Source of the DNA: Sphingomonas alpina
GTDB taxonomy: Bacteria; Pseudomonadota; Alphaproteobacteria; Sphingomonadales; Sphingomonadaceae
NCBI RefSeq assembly: GCF_014490665.1
Contig: NZ_CP061038.1
Span: 4,052,501-4,116,500 of the forward strand
Direction of reading: 5' to 3'
DNA: 64,000 bases
A program made the position numbers and the translations under genes. Shown here piece after piece: positions 17,976 through 26,156 of this stretch. Under the pieces are notes generated by a model that was not told where the DNA came from, did no database searches, and worked only from the letters and a program-made list of their open reading frames with translations. The stretch's first letter is position 1. The number at the start of each line of letters is the position of its first letter.

Positions 17976-18457
17976 CAACTGCGCCCGGCCAGCTTGACGA
18001 GTGCGTTGCCGGAGACGCGTTGCGTGGTCCATTCCTCCATCGCCTCGGCGCCCATCGCGCGGTAGAAATCGATCGCGCGGACGTTCCAGTCGAGCACCGC
18101 CCATTCGAACCGCGCACAGCCGCGGTCGACCGCCAGTCCGGCGAGATGAACCAGCAATGCCTTGCCAGCGCCCGATCCGCGCGCGGCCGGCGTGACATAG
18201 AGATCCTCGAGCCAGATTCCGCGCACCCCGGTCCAGGTCGAGAAATTATGGAAGAACACCGCCATGCCGACCGGCACGCCGTCCTGCTCGGCGATGATCG
18301 CTTCGGCCGCCGGAGGCGAATTGAACAGCGCGTCGTGCAGATGCGGCTCGGTCGCGGTCACCGCATCGGGTTCGCGCTCGAACTCGGCGAGTTCGCGCAC
18401 GAACCCCAGGATCGTGGCGATATCGGTGGGAACGGCAGGACGGATCGTGATGCTCAT
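17975..18457 (-). CDS. GNAT family N-acetyltransferase
   Basis: A 160-residue acetyltransferase with the GNAT fold: TIRPAVPTDIATILGFVREL at the N-terminus, the acetyl-CoA binding loop in DLYVTPAARGSGAGKALL near residues 92-108, and a C-terminal NVRAIDFYRAMGAEAMEEW. This pattern is closest to the diamine/thialysine N-acetyltransferase branch. The substrate is not certain. The gene overlaps its upstream neighbour by ATGA and its downstream neighbour by TGATG, so all three are likely co-translated. Confidence 0.9.
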   Translation of the reverse strand: MSITIRPAVPTDIATILGFVRELAEFEREPDAVTATEPHLHDALFNSPPAAEAIIAEQDGVPVGMAVFFHNFSTWTGVRGIWLEDLYVTPAARGSGAGKALLVHLAGLAVDRGCARFEWAVLDWNVRAIDFYRAMGAEAMEEWTTQRVSGNALVKLAGRS

Positions 18458-19341
18458 AGCGCAGCCTCCACATTGGATATGGGAACGGGACGGCGCCGCG
18501 CTGCGATCACGCAGCCAATGATGATCAATGCGGCGCCGGCCAGCGTGAACAGCGAAACGGTTTCGCCGAAGACGAGCCAGCCGAGCAATGCGGCCCACAA
18601 GAACGAGGTATATTCGGTCGGTGCGAGATAGCTCGCTTCGCCGCGCGCATAGGCCCAGCTGAGCAACAGCAGCGAGCCGACCGCAAGCAGCGCAGCGCCT
18701 GCGATCGCCGGTACATGTTCGAGCGCCGGCACCACGGCGAGCCAGGGCGACGCCAGTGCCAGGATCACCGCAACGATCACGCTCTGGAAAAAGGCGATCT
18801 CGATCGGCCCGGCAAGCTGGGCCTGCTGCCGCATCAGGATGATATTGTATGCGTAGCACACCGCCGAGATCAGGATGGAGATGGTGCCGAGCAGCGCCTC
18901 ATGCCCAAGCTCGGCGCGGGCCTGGCCAGCCAGGATGATGCCCACGCCCGCGATCGCCAGCAGCGAAGCGATGATCGCGGTCCGCCCGACATGTTCCTTG
19001 AGCAGTACCGCGGCGAGGAACAGCGCGATCAGCGGTGCGATAAAGGCCAGCGCCACGGCCTGCGCCATCGGCACCCGCGCCAGCCCCCAGAAGAAGGTCA
19101 CTGCCATGACCGCCGACACGCTGCCGCGAATCAGATGGACGCGCATCACCGCCTTTGCCGGCCAGGCGGTCCGCGTCGCCAGAAACAGCACGCCGCTGAT
19201 CGCCACCCCCGCCAGGCTGCGCCACAGCAAGGTGTTGTAGGCGCCGATCGCCAGCGTCAGCCCCTTCATCAGCGCGTCCATGCACGAGTACAGGGCGATG
19301 CCCAGTGTCGCGATCGCGAAGGCGGTGGTGCTTGGCTTCAT
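18454..19341 (-). CDS. DMT superfamily (EamA) transporter
   Basis: A 295-residue inner-membrane protein with ten predicted helices in two repeats of five, the EamA domain duplication. Typical segments are LLWRSLAGVAISGVLFL, VALAFIAPLIALFLAAVLL and a second-repeat YTSFLWAALLGWLVFGE. Members export amino acids, nucleobases or drugs; the substrate here is unknown. Its stop overlaps the start of the GNAT gene by ATGA. The 370-bp region upstream carries the repeated AACAGGGGT motif. Confidence 0.9.
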   Translation of the reverse strand: MKPSTTAFAIATLGIALYSCMDALMKGLTLAIGAYNTLLWRSLAGVAISGVLFLATRTAWPAKAVMRVHLIRGSVSAVMAVTFFWGLARVPMAQAVALAFIAPLIALFLAAVLLKEHVGRTAIIASLLAIAGVGIILAGQARAELGHEALLGTISILISAVCYAYNIILMRQQAQLAGPIEIAFFQSVIVAVILALASPWLAVVPALEHVPAIAGAALLAVGSLLLLSWAYARGEASYLAPTEYTSFLWAALLGWLVFGETVSLFTLAGAALIIIGCVIAARRRPVPISNVEAAL

Positions 19342-19490
19342 ACCCGATGCGATAGCGGCGCGGAATCGTCACGTCACCACAACGAATGCCGATCCGGCGG
19401 ACCACTTGGCGATTCAATCGCTGATCCACTTGTGACAGCGTGCCGGCGAACGGGATGCTTCCGGCATGCCGGCGCGCTATTTCTCATCGT

Positions 19491-19670
19491 TGGACATCCT
19501 GGACATCCGGCACCCCTGTTCCGGCACCTGCGACCCCTGTTCCGCCGCTGTTCCACCGCTGTTACGGATAACAGGGGTCATGAAGCTCAAGTCCTTGAAA
19601 ACGAGCCGATAAATCTCACCCGAAATCCAACATAACAGGGGTGACGTTTTTTTCGGCGGATAACAGGGGG
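19491..19670. repeat. Cluster of AACAGGGGT/ACCCCTGTT motifs
   Basis: This lies in the 374-bp gene-free stretch 19342-19715. Five copies of a 9-bp motif occur within 160 bp: ACCCCTGTT at 19512-19520 and 19533-19541, then AACAGGGGT in the opposite orientation at 19570-19578 and 19634-19642, and AACAGGGGG at 19662-19670. A tandem TGGACATCC pair (19491-19499, 19500-19508) and a CCGGCATGCCGG palindrome (19461-19472) lie beside it. No ORF with coding character was seen. It could be a multi-site operator or a decayed mobile repeat. Confidence 0.7.
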
Positions 19671-19715
19671 AAACGCCTGTCGCGGGCACATACTGCCCGG
19701 TCCTGCCGGTTCGGA

Positions 19716-20057
19716 TCAGGCCGCTTCCTGCCGCCCGGATTTCCACGTCTCGTGATATTTTCCCCATGCCGACATCGCGGTGACGGCTTCGTTCAGGCTC
19801 AGGCCGAGCGGCGTGATCGAATAATCCACGCGCGGCGGCACCTCGCCATGGTCGCAGCGGCTGACCAGTCCGTCGGCTTCCATCTGCCGCAATTGCTGAG
19901 CGAGCATCTTTTCGCTGACGCCGCCCAAGGACCGGCGCAGTTCGGCAAACCGGTGCGGGCGCAAATGCAGCTCCCACAGGATTGAGGTTTTCCACTTGCC
20001 GCCAATTGCTTCCAAGGCGGCAGCGAAGCCGCAGCTGTCCGGTTCCTTCCGCCTCAT
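19716..20057 (-). CDS. HxlR-family transcriptional regulator
   Basis: A 113-residue winged-helix DNA-binding protein. The HxlR signature is complete: Cys9 in SCGFAAALEAIGGKWKTSILWEL, RFAELRRSLGGVSEKMLAQQLRQMEADGLVSR as the recognition region, and the wing PPRVDYSITPLGLSL. Some members sense quinones, aldehydes or oxidants through the N-terminal cysteine. It is divergent from the oxidoreductase gene at 20201, with a perfect inverted repeat between them, so it likely controls that gene and itself. Confidence 0.93.
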   Translation of the reverse strand: MRRKEPDSCGFAAALEAIGGKWKTSILWELHLRPHRFAELRRSLGGVSEKMLAQQLRQMEADGLVSRCDHGEVPPRVDYSITPLGLSLNEAVTAMSAWGKYHETWKSGRQEAA

Positions 20058-20092
20058 TGTCAGATCCCTTTCTTTCGATTTTGGGCGCTTAC

Positions 20093-20119
20093 CTGAAGGT
20101 GCGTACTTCTCACCTTCAG
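20093..20119. promoter_or_regulatory. Probable HxlR operator
   Basis: CTGAAGGTG (20093-20101) and CACCTTCAG (20111-20119) are a perfect 9-bp inverted repeat with a 9-base spacer. It sits in the 143-bp divergent region between the HxlR regulator and the oxidoreductase gene. The 18-bp centre-to-centre distance fits a dimeric winged-helix protein. Confidence 0.65.
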
Positions 20120-20200
20120 CGAAATTTATATCTTCTCACTCAGCGCGGCAAACGCTCTCGACCGTATCGTGACAGGCGGCCGCCCATGGAGAGATGACAA

Positions 20201-21103
20201 ATGAAATCGACTGTCTGCGTTCTCGGCGCGGGCCGGATGGGCTCGTCCATCGTCCGGACATTGCTCGCCGGCGGCCATCCCGTACAGGTGTGGAATCGGA
20301 CCCGGCAAAAATGCGCACCGCTGGTCGAACTCGGGGCGACACTGGCCGCGAGCGTGGAGGACGGGGTCCGCGCCGCGGATGTCGTGATCGTGAATGTCCT
20401 GGATCACACCGCCAGCGATGCGCTGCTGAAACAGGACGTGGTGGCGGCGACACTGCGCGGAAAAACCGTGGTGCAGCTCACCTCCGGCTCGCCGCGCCTG
20501 GCGCGCGACGAGGCGCACTGGGTCGAGCAGCAGGGCGGCAGCTATCTCGACGGGGCGATCATGGCCACGCCGGATTTCATCGGCAAGCCGGACACGTCGT
20601 TGCTCTATTCGGGTCGCCCGGAGGTCTATGAACGGCACAAGGACCTGCTCCTGGCGCTCGGCGGCAATACGCAATTTGTCGGTGAGGCGCCGGGCCAGGC
20701 GTCGGCGCTCGACACCGCCTTGCTGACTCAGATGTGGGGCGGGTTGTTCGGAGCGCTGCAGGGCATGGCGGTCGCTGCGGCGGAGGGCCTCGACCTGCGG
20801 GCGTTCGAGAGTCATTTCACTGCCTTCAAGCCGGTTGTCGATGCAGCGCTCTACGATGTGATCGGCCGGACACACGCCCGCCGCTTTGCCGGCGACGACG
20901 AAACGCTGGCGTCGCTGGGTGCCCATTATGGTGCGTTTCAGCACTTGCTCGAAGCATGCGAAGAGCGTGGCTTGAATGCCGCGATACCGGACGCGATGGA
21001 TACGCTCTTCCGCCGGGCGCTTGCGACCGGGAGCGCGGAGGACGACTTCGCATCCCTCGCCCCCCTGCTGCACGGCAGTGCGGCACAGGCCGGCTCGGGC
21101 TAG
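20201..21103 (+). CDS. NAD(P)-dependent oxidoreductase, imine-reductase-like
   Basis: A 300-residue enzyme of the 6-phosphogluconate/beta-hydroxyacid dehydrogenase superfamily. Residues 5-12 (CVLGAGRMGSS) form the Rossmann dinucleotide loop, and WNRTRQK (about 30-36) suggests NADPH preference. The C-terminal helical domain begins with SALDTALLTQMWGGLFGALQGMAVAAAEG, which resembles imine reductases, where this helix carries a catalytic or substrate-binding residue. The Lys of beta-hydroxyacid dehydrogenases is not seen at the expected place, which also favours the imine reductase branch. It is divergent from an HxlR regulator. Substrate unknown. Confidence 0.82.
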   Translation: MKSTVCVLGAGRMGSSIVRTLLAGGHPVQVWNRTRQKCAPLVELGATLAASVEDGVRAADVVIVNVLDHTASDALLKQDVVAATLRGKTVVQLTSGSPRLARDEAHWVEQQGGSYLDGAIMATPDFIGKPDTSLLYSGRPEVYERHKDLLLALGGNTQFVGEAPGQASALDTALLTQMWGGLFGALQGMAVAAAEGLDLRAFESHFTAFKPVVDAALYDVIGRTHARRFAGDDETLASLGAHYGAFQHLLEACEERGLNAAIPDAMDTLFRRALATGSAEDDFASLAPLLHGSAAQAGSG

Positions 21104-21591
21104 CGCAGAGTCATCTTGTCGTTGCTGATCTGCACATTTTTCAGGCGACGCAGATAGGTGTGGCCGAGCAGCGACATGTCGCTTCCCTCCAGCACCACGG
21201 CGCGGACATCGGTCGCGCGCTTGCCGTCGAGCACGATGTCGGCGATCCGCACTTCCTGCCCGCGCACGTCGCCCGAAGCGCCCCGGCCGACGACCTGGAA
21301 TTGCGACGGGTCGAACACGATATGCGCGCGCTTGGCATCCTCCACCGTCAGCGCGACGGTGTCGGCGCCGGTATCGACCACGAAGCGGATCGGCTCGTCA
21401 TTGACGTCGGCGATCGCCACGAAGGACCCACTCGGGCTGCGGTCGAGCACCGTCTCGACCGGCACGTCCCTGACCGGCACGGCGCCCTCCGGCTGCGCAG
21501 CCGGAGCGGCCGCGACCTTGGGCTTGGCGGTCGGGACGGCCAGGCCGATGGCGATGCCCGTCACGGCCATGATGGCAAGCGCGATCTTCAT
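21100..21591 (-). CDS. Retropepsin-like aspartic protease
   Basis: A 163-residue protein with an N-terminal membrane anchor or signal (MKIALAIMAVTGIAIGLAVP), a Pro/Ala-rich linker, then a single aspartic-protease domain. The catalytic motif is FVVDTGADTVALT at about residues 70-82; the Ile-Val-Leu-rich hydrophobic segment and final LLGHTYLRRLKNVQI match the bacterial clan AA (TIGR02281-type) family, which acts as a dimer in the periplasm. It overlaps the convergent oxidoreductase gene by 4 bp. The physiological substrate is unknown. Confidence 0.9.
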   Translation of the reverse strand: MKIALAIMAVTGIAIGLAVPTAKPKVAAAPAAQPEGAVPVRDVPVETVLDRSPSGSFVAIADVNDEPIRFVVDTGADTVALTVEDAKRAHIVFDPSQFQVVGRGASGDVRGQEVRIADIVLDGKRATDVRAVVLEGSDMSLLGHTYLRRLKNVQISNDKMTLR

Positions 21592-21670
21592 GCCGCCCGC
21601 TGTAGCCGCCAGGCGTTAGGCCGGGGCTAAGAGCGATGGCAAATAATGTCCTAATGGCAATCCTAAGTGC

Positions 21671-21692
21671 TTCCCCGGTGAAGGCCGGGGAA
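21671..21692. repeat. Short palindromic repeat (CCCCGG type)
   Basis: TTCCCCGG (21671-21678) and CCGGGGAA (21685-21692) flank a TGAAGG loop in the gap between ispG and the protease gene. A near copy lies at 41920-41946, after ubiG. They appear to be members of one small intergenic hairpin family; this one could also act in ending the ispG transcript, but no T-run follows. Confidence 0.55.
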
Positions 21693-21718
21693 ACAGCATT
21701 CAAATACTATCTAAAGCC

Positions 21719-22837
21719 TCAGGCCGCCGCGCGCGCTTCGTCCGCCGCGTCGATCTCCGCCGCCTTGGCCTCGACCAGCTTGACGATATGTTCGAGCATG
21801 TCGGCACTCGACACAGTATGGTCGGTGACGCCCGACAGATAGACCATATGCTTGCCGTTGCCGCCGCCGGTCAGGCCGATATCGGTTTCGCGCGCTTCGC
21901 CGGGGCCATTGACCACGCAGCCGAGCACCGACAGCGACATCGGCGTGCGGATATGCTGGAGCCGCTCCTCCAGCGCCTGGACGGTGCGGATCACGTCGAA
22001 GCCCTGGCGCGCACAGCTCGGACAGGAGATGACGCGCACGCCGCGGTTGCGAATCCCGAGGCTCTTGAGGATCTCGAAGCCGACGCGCACTTCCTCTTCC
22101 GGCTCGGCCGAAAGCGAGACGCGGATCGTGTCGCCGATGCCGTACCAGAGCAGGCTGCCCATGCCGATCGCGCTCTTCACCGTGCCGCCGACGAACCCGC
22201 CCGCCTCGGTGATGCCGAGATGCAGCGGGCAATCGACCACTTCGGCGAGCTGCTGGTACGCGGCGACCGCCAGGAACAGGTCGGATGCCTTCACCGCGAC
22301 CTTGAATTGGTGGAAATCATGGTCCTGCAGCAATTTGATGTGATCGAGCGCCGATTCGACCAAAGCCTCGGGGCAGGGCTCGCCATATTTTTCGAGCAGG
22401 TCCTTTTCCAGGCTGCCGGCATTGACGCCGATGCGGATCGCGCAACCATTGGCCTTGGCCGCATTGACGACCTCGCGCACCCGGTCCGACGAGCCGATAT
22501 TGCCGGGGTTGATGCGCAGGCAGGCGGCGCCCGCATCGGCCGCCTCGAGCGCGCGCTTATAATGGAAATGGATATCGGCAACGATCGGCACGCGGCTCGC
22601 GCGGACGATCTGCTTCAGGGCCGCAGTGCTCTCCACATCGGGGCAGGACACGCGGATGATATCGACCCCGGCCTCCTCGCAGCGGCGGATCTGGGCGATC
22701 GTCGCCTTCGCGTCGGAGGTCAGCGTATTGGTCATCGTCTGCACGGTGACCGGCGCGTCGCCGCCGACGGGGACGTTGCCGACCATGATCTGGCGGCTCT
22801 GGCGGCGCGTGATGTCACGCCACGGACGAAGGGACAT
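21719..22837 (-). CDS. ispG: 4-hydroxy-3-methylbut-2-enyl diphosphate synthase
   Basis: IspG (GcpE) reduces and opens MEcPP to HMBPP in the non-mevalonate isoprenoid pathway using a 4Fe-4S cluster. The 372-residue protein has the TIM-barrel N-terminal domain ([20 protein letters not shown] at the start) and the C-terminal cluster ligands in [11 protein letters not shown] and [10 protein letters not shown], in the expected order. The start at 22837 is preceded by GAGGAATCC; an in-frame upstream extension is not conserved. It stands alone on the minus strand. Confidence 0.96.
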   Translation of the reverse strand: MSLRPWRDITRRQSRQIMVGNVPVGGDAPVTVQTMTNTLTSDAKATIAQIRRCEEAGVDIIRVSCPDVESTAALKQIVRASRVPIVADIHFHYKRALEAADAGAACLRINPGNIGSSDRVREVVNAAKANGCAIRIGVNAGSLEKDLLEKYGEPCPEALVESALDHIKLLQDHDFHQFKVAVKASDLFLAVAAYQQLAEVVDCPLHLGITEAGGFVGGTVKSAIGMGSLLWYGIGDTIRVSLSAEPEEEVRVGFEILKSLGIRNRGVRVISCPSCARQGFDVIRTVQALEERLQHIRTPMSLSVLGCVVNGPGEARETDIGLTGGGNGKHMVYLSGVTDHTVSSADMLEHIVKLVEAKAAEIDAADEARAAA

Positions 22838-22895
22838 GAGGATTCCTCGGGGTATATTCCCGCTCCCTATAGCGCGACCGCGTGGGCGGCGGAAC

Positions 22896-24011
22896 CTATT
22901 GCTTCCAGAACGCGCCCAGCCGCACCCAGGCATTCTCACGCAGGTTCATATAGGCGACATTGTAATCGACATTATGGAAGTTGCCGAACGGGATCATCAG
23001 GTCGGTATAGGCTTTGCCCGGCGGCGATATGTACAGCGCGCCGTCGCGCATCCGCCCGGAGACCAGCCCGGGTACGGCAGCGGCTGGGGCAGCGCCCGTG
23101 CCGTACAGCCAGCCGCCCTTGTTCATCGCCTTGGGCGCCATCGCGTCGCCGGTGCTCCAGCTGTACGGATTGATCCCGGCATAGGGCCGGATCTTCGTCT
23201 CGGGCGCGTATTTAGACTGTCGCCCGATATTCACCCGCTGCAGCGACGCATTGCGTCCCTGCGCATAGGTCGACCAGGTCACGACGCAGCCGGTGTCATA
23301 GGCCTGGGCGCAGGCGCGCACGTCGCGCAGGCGGCTGAACCAGTCCTTCTCGATCCAGGTGCCGATCAGATAGGCCGCGATCATCCGCCGCGCGACCGGC
23401 TTGCCGTCGATCTCGCGCTCGATCAGCAGCCGGCCTAGCCGCGATCCCTGGCTGTGCCCGGCGATGATGAACGGCCGGCCCTTGTTGTGATTGGCAAGGA
23501 AATAGCGAAAGGCGCGCGCGACATCGCCATAGGCCAGCTCGGTCGCCGCTTCGCTGTTGGCCGACCATTTGATGTAACCGCCGAGTGTCATCTGGCGGTA
23601 GCGCGGCGCATAGATCGCGCAGCAACCATTGAACACGCTGGCCTGGGCGCGGATCGTCGTCTCCTCGATCTTGCGATTGAGTGCTGCGTCGCCGACATCG
23701 GCATTCCATTGCGTGCGGCTCATCAGCACGGTCGGATAGATGAAGAAGACATCGGCGTCGGCACTACGCTGGTCGATCGCGGTCACGCCGCGCGGCGTCA
23801 CATCAGCCTCGTCGCGCGTCGTGGGCAGTGCGGCCCAGTTCGAGGCTCTTGCATAATCCGGCGCCGGCGGCGCCTTGCGCGGGTCGAACGGGAAGGGCGG
23901 CGGCTGGTTGTTGCGCGCGATCTTCAGCGCCTGGCCGATCTGCGGCACCGCCGGTGTCGTCGCCCCCGCGACAAGCAAGCCCCCCAATCCGATCCAGCCG
24001 CCGATCCGCAT
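22896..24011 (-). CDS. DUF3089 alpha/beta-hydrolase-like protein
   Basis: Encodes 371 residues with an N-terminal hydrophobic signal ([20 protein letters not shown]). The core matches DUF3089: [34 protein letters not shown], and the nucleophile elbow [19 protein letters not shown], where Ser in GHSQG is the likely nucleophile. The family is assigned to the lipase-like alpha/beta hydrolases, probably periplasmic here. The substrate is unknown. The start at 24011 is supported by AGGTTAGGACGG. It is divergent from the acyltransferase gene at 24084. Confidence 0.88.
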   Translation of the reverse strand: MRIGGWIGLGGLLVAGATTPAVPQIGQALKIARNNQPPPFPFDPRKAPPAPDYARASNWAALPTTRDEADVTPRGVTAIDQRSADADVFFIYPTVLMSRTQWNADVGDAALNRKIEETTIRAQASVFNGCCAIYAPRYRQMTLGGYIKWSANSEAATELAYGDVARAFRYFLANHNKGRPFIIAGHSQGSRLGRLLIEREIDGKPVARRMIAAYLIGTWIEKDWFSRLRDVRACAQAYDTGCVVTWSTYAQGRNASLQRVNIGRQSKYAPETKIRPYAGINPYSWSTGDAMAPKAMNKGGWLYGTGAAPAAAVPGLVSGRMRDGALYISPPGKAYTDLMIPFGNFHNVDYNVAYMNLRENAWVRLGAFWKQ

Positions 24012-24083
24012 CGTCCGTCCTAACCTTTTGGTGATTGGACCGCCGCTATAACAGAATGACGGACTCTTACGAAGCTGGACCAT

Positions 24084-25265
24084 TTGACACAGAGCAGTCG
24101 CCATTTCGGCCTTGATTGGCTGCGCATCGCCGCGTTCGGCCTGCTGATCCTGTACCATATCGCCATGGTCTTCGCCCCGTGGGACTGGGTGGTGAAATCC
24201 GCCCATACCTATCCCGGGCTGGTCGCGCCGATGGCCGCGCTGACACCGTGGCGCTTGCCGTTGCTGTTCGCGGTGTCGGGCTATGCCTCGCGCAAATTGT
24301 TCGAGAAATCGCCCTCGGTTCAGGGCTTTGTACGTTCGCGCTGTGCACGGCTGCTGATCCCTTGGGCCTTCGCGATGGCCGTCATCGTGCCGCCCGAAAT
24401 GTGGGTGCGGGTATTGGAAAAGGGTTATCCGTTCGGCCTGCTGCACTTCTGGATCAATGATTACTGGCGCATCGGCACCTTTTACGGGCGCAGCTTCCCC
24501 AGCGTCGAGCATCTTTGGTTCGTCGAATATCTCTGGGCCTACACCATGCTGCTGGCGGCGTTCCTCGGCTGGGCGGGCGGCGCGGCACGGCTGGAGCGCG
24601 GGGTCGAATGGCTGGCAAGCGGCAGCCGGATCCTGTGGGCGCCGCTTGGCCTGCTCATCGCGGCGAAGCTCGCGCTGCTGTTCGTCGTACCCGAACAACA
24701 GGGCCTGTTCACCGACTGGGCGGGACACGCGCTGTATGTTCCGGTCTTCCTGTTCGGCTTCGCGCTTGGTGGGTCACGACTGCTTTGGCCGTGCATCGCC
24801 CGCCACTGGCGGATGGCCGGGCTGCTTGCGCTGATCAGCGGCGTCTTCGTCATCGCTTTCGAGCTGACCTATCAAGGCGATCACGTCCCGCCCCACCTGC
24901 AGATGGCGGTCGACCGGTCGGCCCGGGTCGTGATGGCGTGGAGCATGATCGTCATGCTGCTGCATATCGCCGAGACCTGGTGGAACCGCGATCATCCCTG
25001 GCGCGCGACCTTGGGCGAGGCGGTCTTTCCCTTCTATATCATCCATCATCCGGTGATTGTGGTGACGGCTTGGTTCACGCTGCCGCTCGGCCTTACACCC
25101 TGGACCGAGTTCGCCCTGCTGTTCGCCGCCACCGCCACGGCATGCATGGCCTTTTACCTGATCGGACGCGAGATCAACTGGCTGCGGCCGCTGATCGGCC
25201 TGCGTGCCCGGCCCCGGCTCAGGCCTGCAGCGCGGCCCGATAGCGTCGGCTCCCCCGCACACTGA
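24084..25265 (+). CDS. Acyltransferase 3 family membrane protein (first copy)
   Basis: A 393-residue integral membrane protein of the acyltransferase 3 (OafA/MdoC) type with about ten helices. It starts with HFGLDWLRIAAFGLLILYHIAM, where the conserved His of the family lies in the first helix, followed by WRLPLLFAVSGYASRKL. Members transfer acyl groups such as acetyl or succinyl to cell-surface glycans. The start is a TTG, since no suitable ATG is present. It is a paralogue of the gene at 26157 and its end overlaps the convergent LytTR gene by 47 bp. Confidence 0.88.
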   Translation: MTQSSRHFGLDWLRIAAFGLLILYHIAMVFAPWDWVVKSAHTYPGLVAPMAALTPWRLPLLFAVSGYASRKLFEKSPSVQGFVRSRCARLLIPWAFAMAVIVPPEMWVRVLEKGYPFGLLHFWINDYWRIGTFYGRSFPSVEHLWFVEYLWAYTMLLAAFLGWAGGAARLERGVEWLASGSRILWAPLGLLIAAKLALLFVVPEQQGLFTDWAGHALYVPVFLFGFALGGSRLLWPCIARHWRMAGLLALISGVFVIAFELTYQGDHVPPHLQMAVDRSARVVMAWSMIVMLLHIAETWWNRDHPWRATLGEAVFPFYIIHHPVIVVTAWFTLPLGLTPWTEFALLFAATATACMAFYLIGREINWLRPLIGLRARPRLRPAARPDSVGSPAH

Positions 25266-26076
25266 CGCCGTTCGCCAGGTCGACGGTGAAGTCGCCGCTG
25301 CGGTCGGTCTCGACCCGGCGGATCGCGGCGCGGCGAACGATACGGCTGCGATGGATGCGCACGAAATCGCCCCCCAGTTCCGCCTCGACCATGGCAAGCG
25401 TCGCGCGGTGCAGCAGGGTGCGCGTACCCCAGGCGATCTCGACATAGTTTCCCGCTGCGACGACCTGATCGATCTCCACCGCCGGCACCTGGTGCGTGAC
25501 CGCGCCGTCCAGCACCGCAAGGAAGGCCGCGCCCGTCTGCTGCCGTGACGGCGTCGCCGCGCCGGCAGTGGCGAGCAGCCATTGCGCGATCGTCGCCATG
25601 CCGGCCCATTGCAGGTAGGTGCCGACATCCTTGCGATATTCGTAGAGCAGTGGGTTCTTCAGCGGCCCGAAAAAGTGATACGCCTGTCCTTCAAAGGCAT
25701 AGAAGATCTTGCGCAGCACGATCATCAATCCGATGTGCCAGGCCGATGCCGGCACGGTCGCAAGCACCAGGATCAGCGCGACCTGGACCCAGGTGAAGCG
25801 CGGTGGACGAACCTTTGCGATCATGTACCAGATCGGCGGCGCCAGACTGAGCCAGGCGATGACGCTCGACACCTCCCATACCCAGACATGAGTGCGGGTC
25901 ACCGGCACGCCCGCCGCGGCGAAGTCGCTCATCATCGATTCGGCATCGGCGACCATGATCGCAGTCAGGATCACTGCAAAGCCGGCGCCAAGCAACAGCG
26001 CCAGCCGCCGCCGCGCGCCGTTCGTCCCGCCATCCCCGCCGCTGGTCCCGCTGCCCGTCACTCTCGTCCCCTGCAT
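25219..26076 (-). CDS. Membrane-bound LytTR-domain regulator
   Basis: Encodes 285 residues: a cytoplasmic N-terminus, four hydrophobic helices (about residues 25-44, 62-85, 95-120 and 150-172), and a C-terminal LytTR DNA-binding domain from about residue 190 (VPAVEIDQVVAAGNYVEIAW, HRATLAMVEAELGGDFVRIHRSRIVRRAAI). The membrane-LytTR arrangement suggests a one-component sensor. It lies between two paralogous acyltransferase genes and converges on the first with overlap, so these are its most likely targets; this is inference. Confidence 0.87.
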   Translation of the reverse strand: MQGTRVTGSGTSGGDGGTNGARRRLALLLGAGFAVILTAIMVADAESMMSDFAAAGVPVTRTHVWVWEVSSVIAWLSLAPPIWYMIAKVRPPRFTWVQVALILVLATVPASAWHIGLMIVLRKIFYAFEGQAYHFFGPLKNPLLYEYRKDVGTYLQWAGMATIAQWLLATAGAATPSRQQTGAAFLAVLDGAVTHQVPAVEIDQVVAAGNYVEIAWGTRTLLHRATLAMVEAELGGDFVRIHRSRIVRRAAIRRVETDRSGDFTVDLANGVSVRGSRRYRAALQA

Positions 26077-26156
26077 GCCGCCGCCGGCCCCTCGCCGATA
26101 CCGGGCGGACGCGCTGCTCGCTAGCCAGCGGCCTCTTACTTGCTAAAGGGACTGCG

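Noticed and set aside
17655..18060. Guanidine riboswitch upstream of the sugE gene
   Set aside because: sugE overlaps the GNAT gene, leaving no untranslated leader, and none of the ACGR-type motifs were seen.
19461..19715. CRISPR-like array in the 19.5 kb repeat region
   Set aside because: The repeated unit is only 9 bp, spacing is irregular and orientation changes; no cas gene is present.
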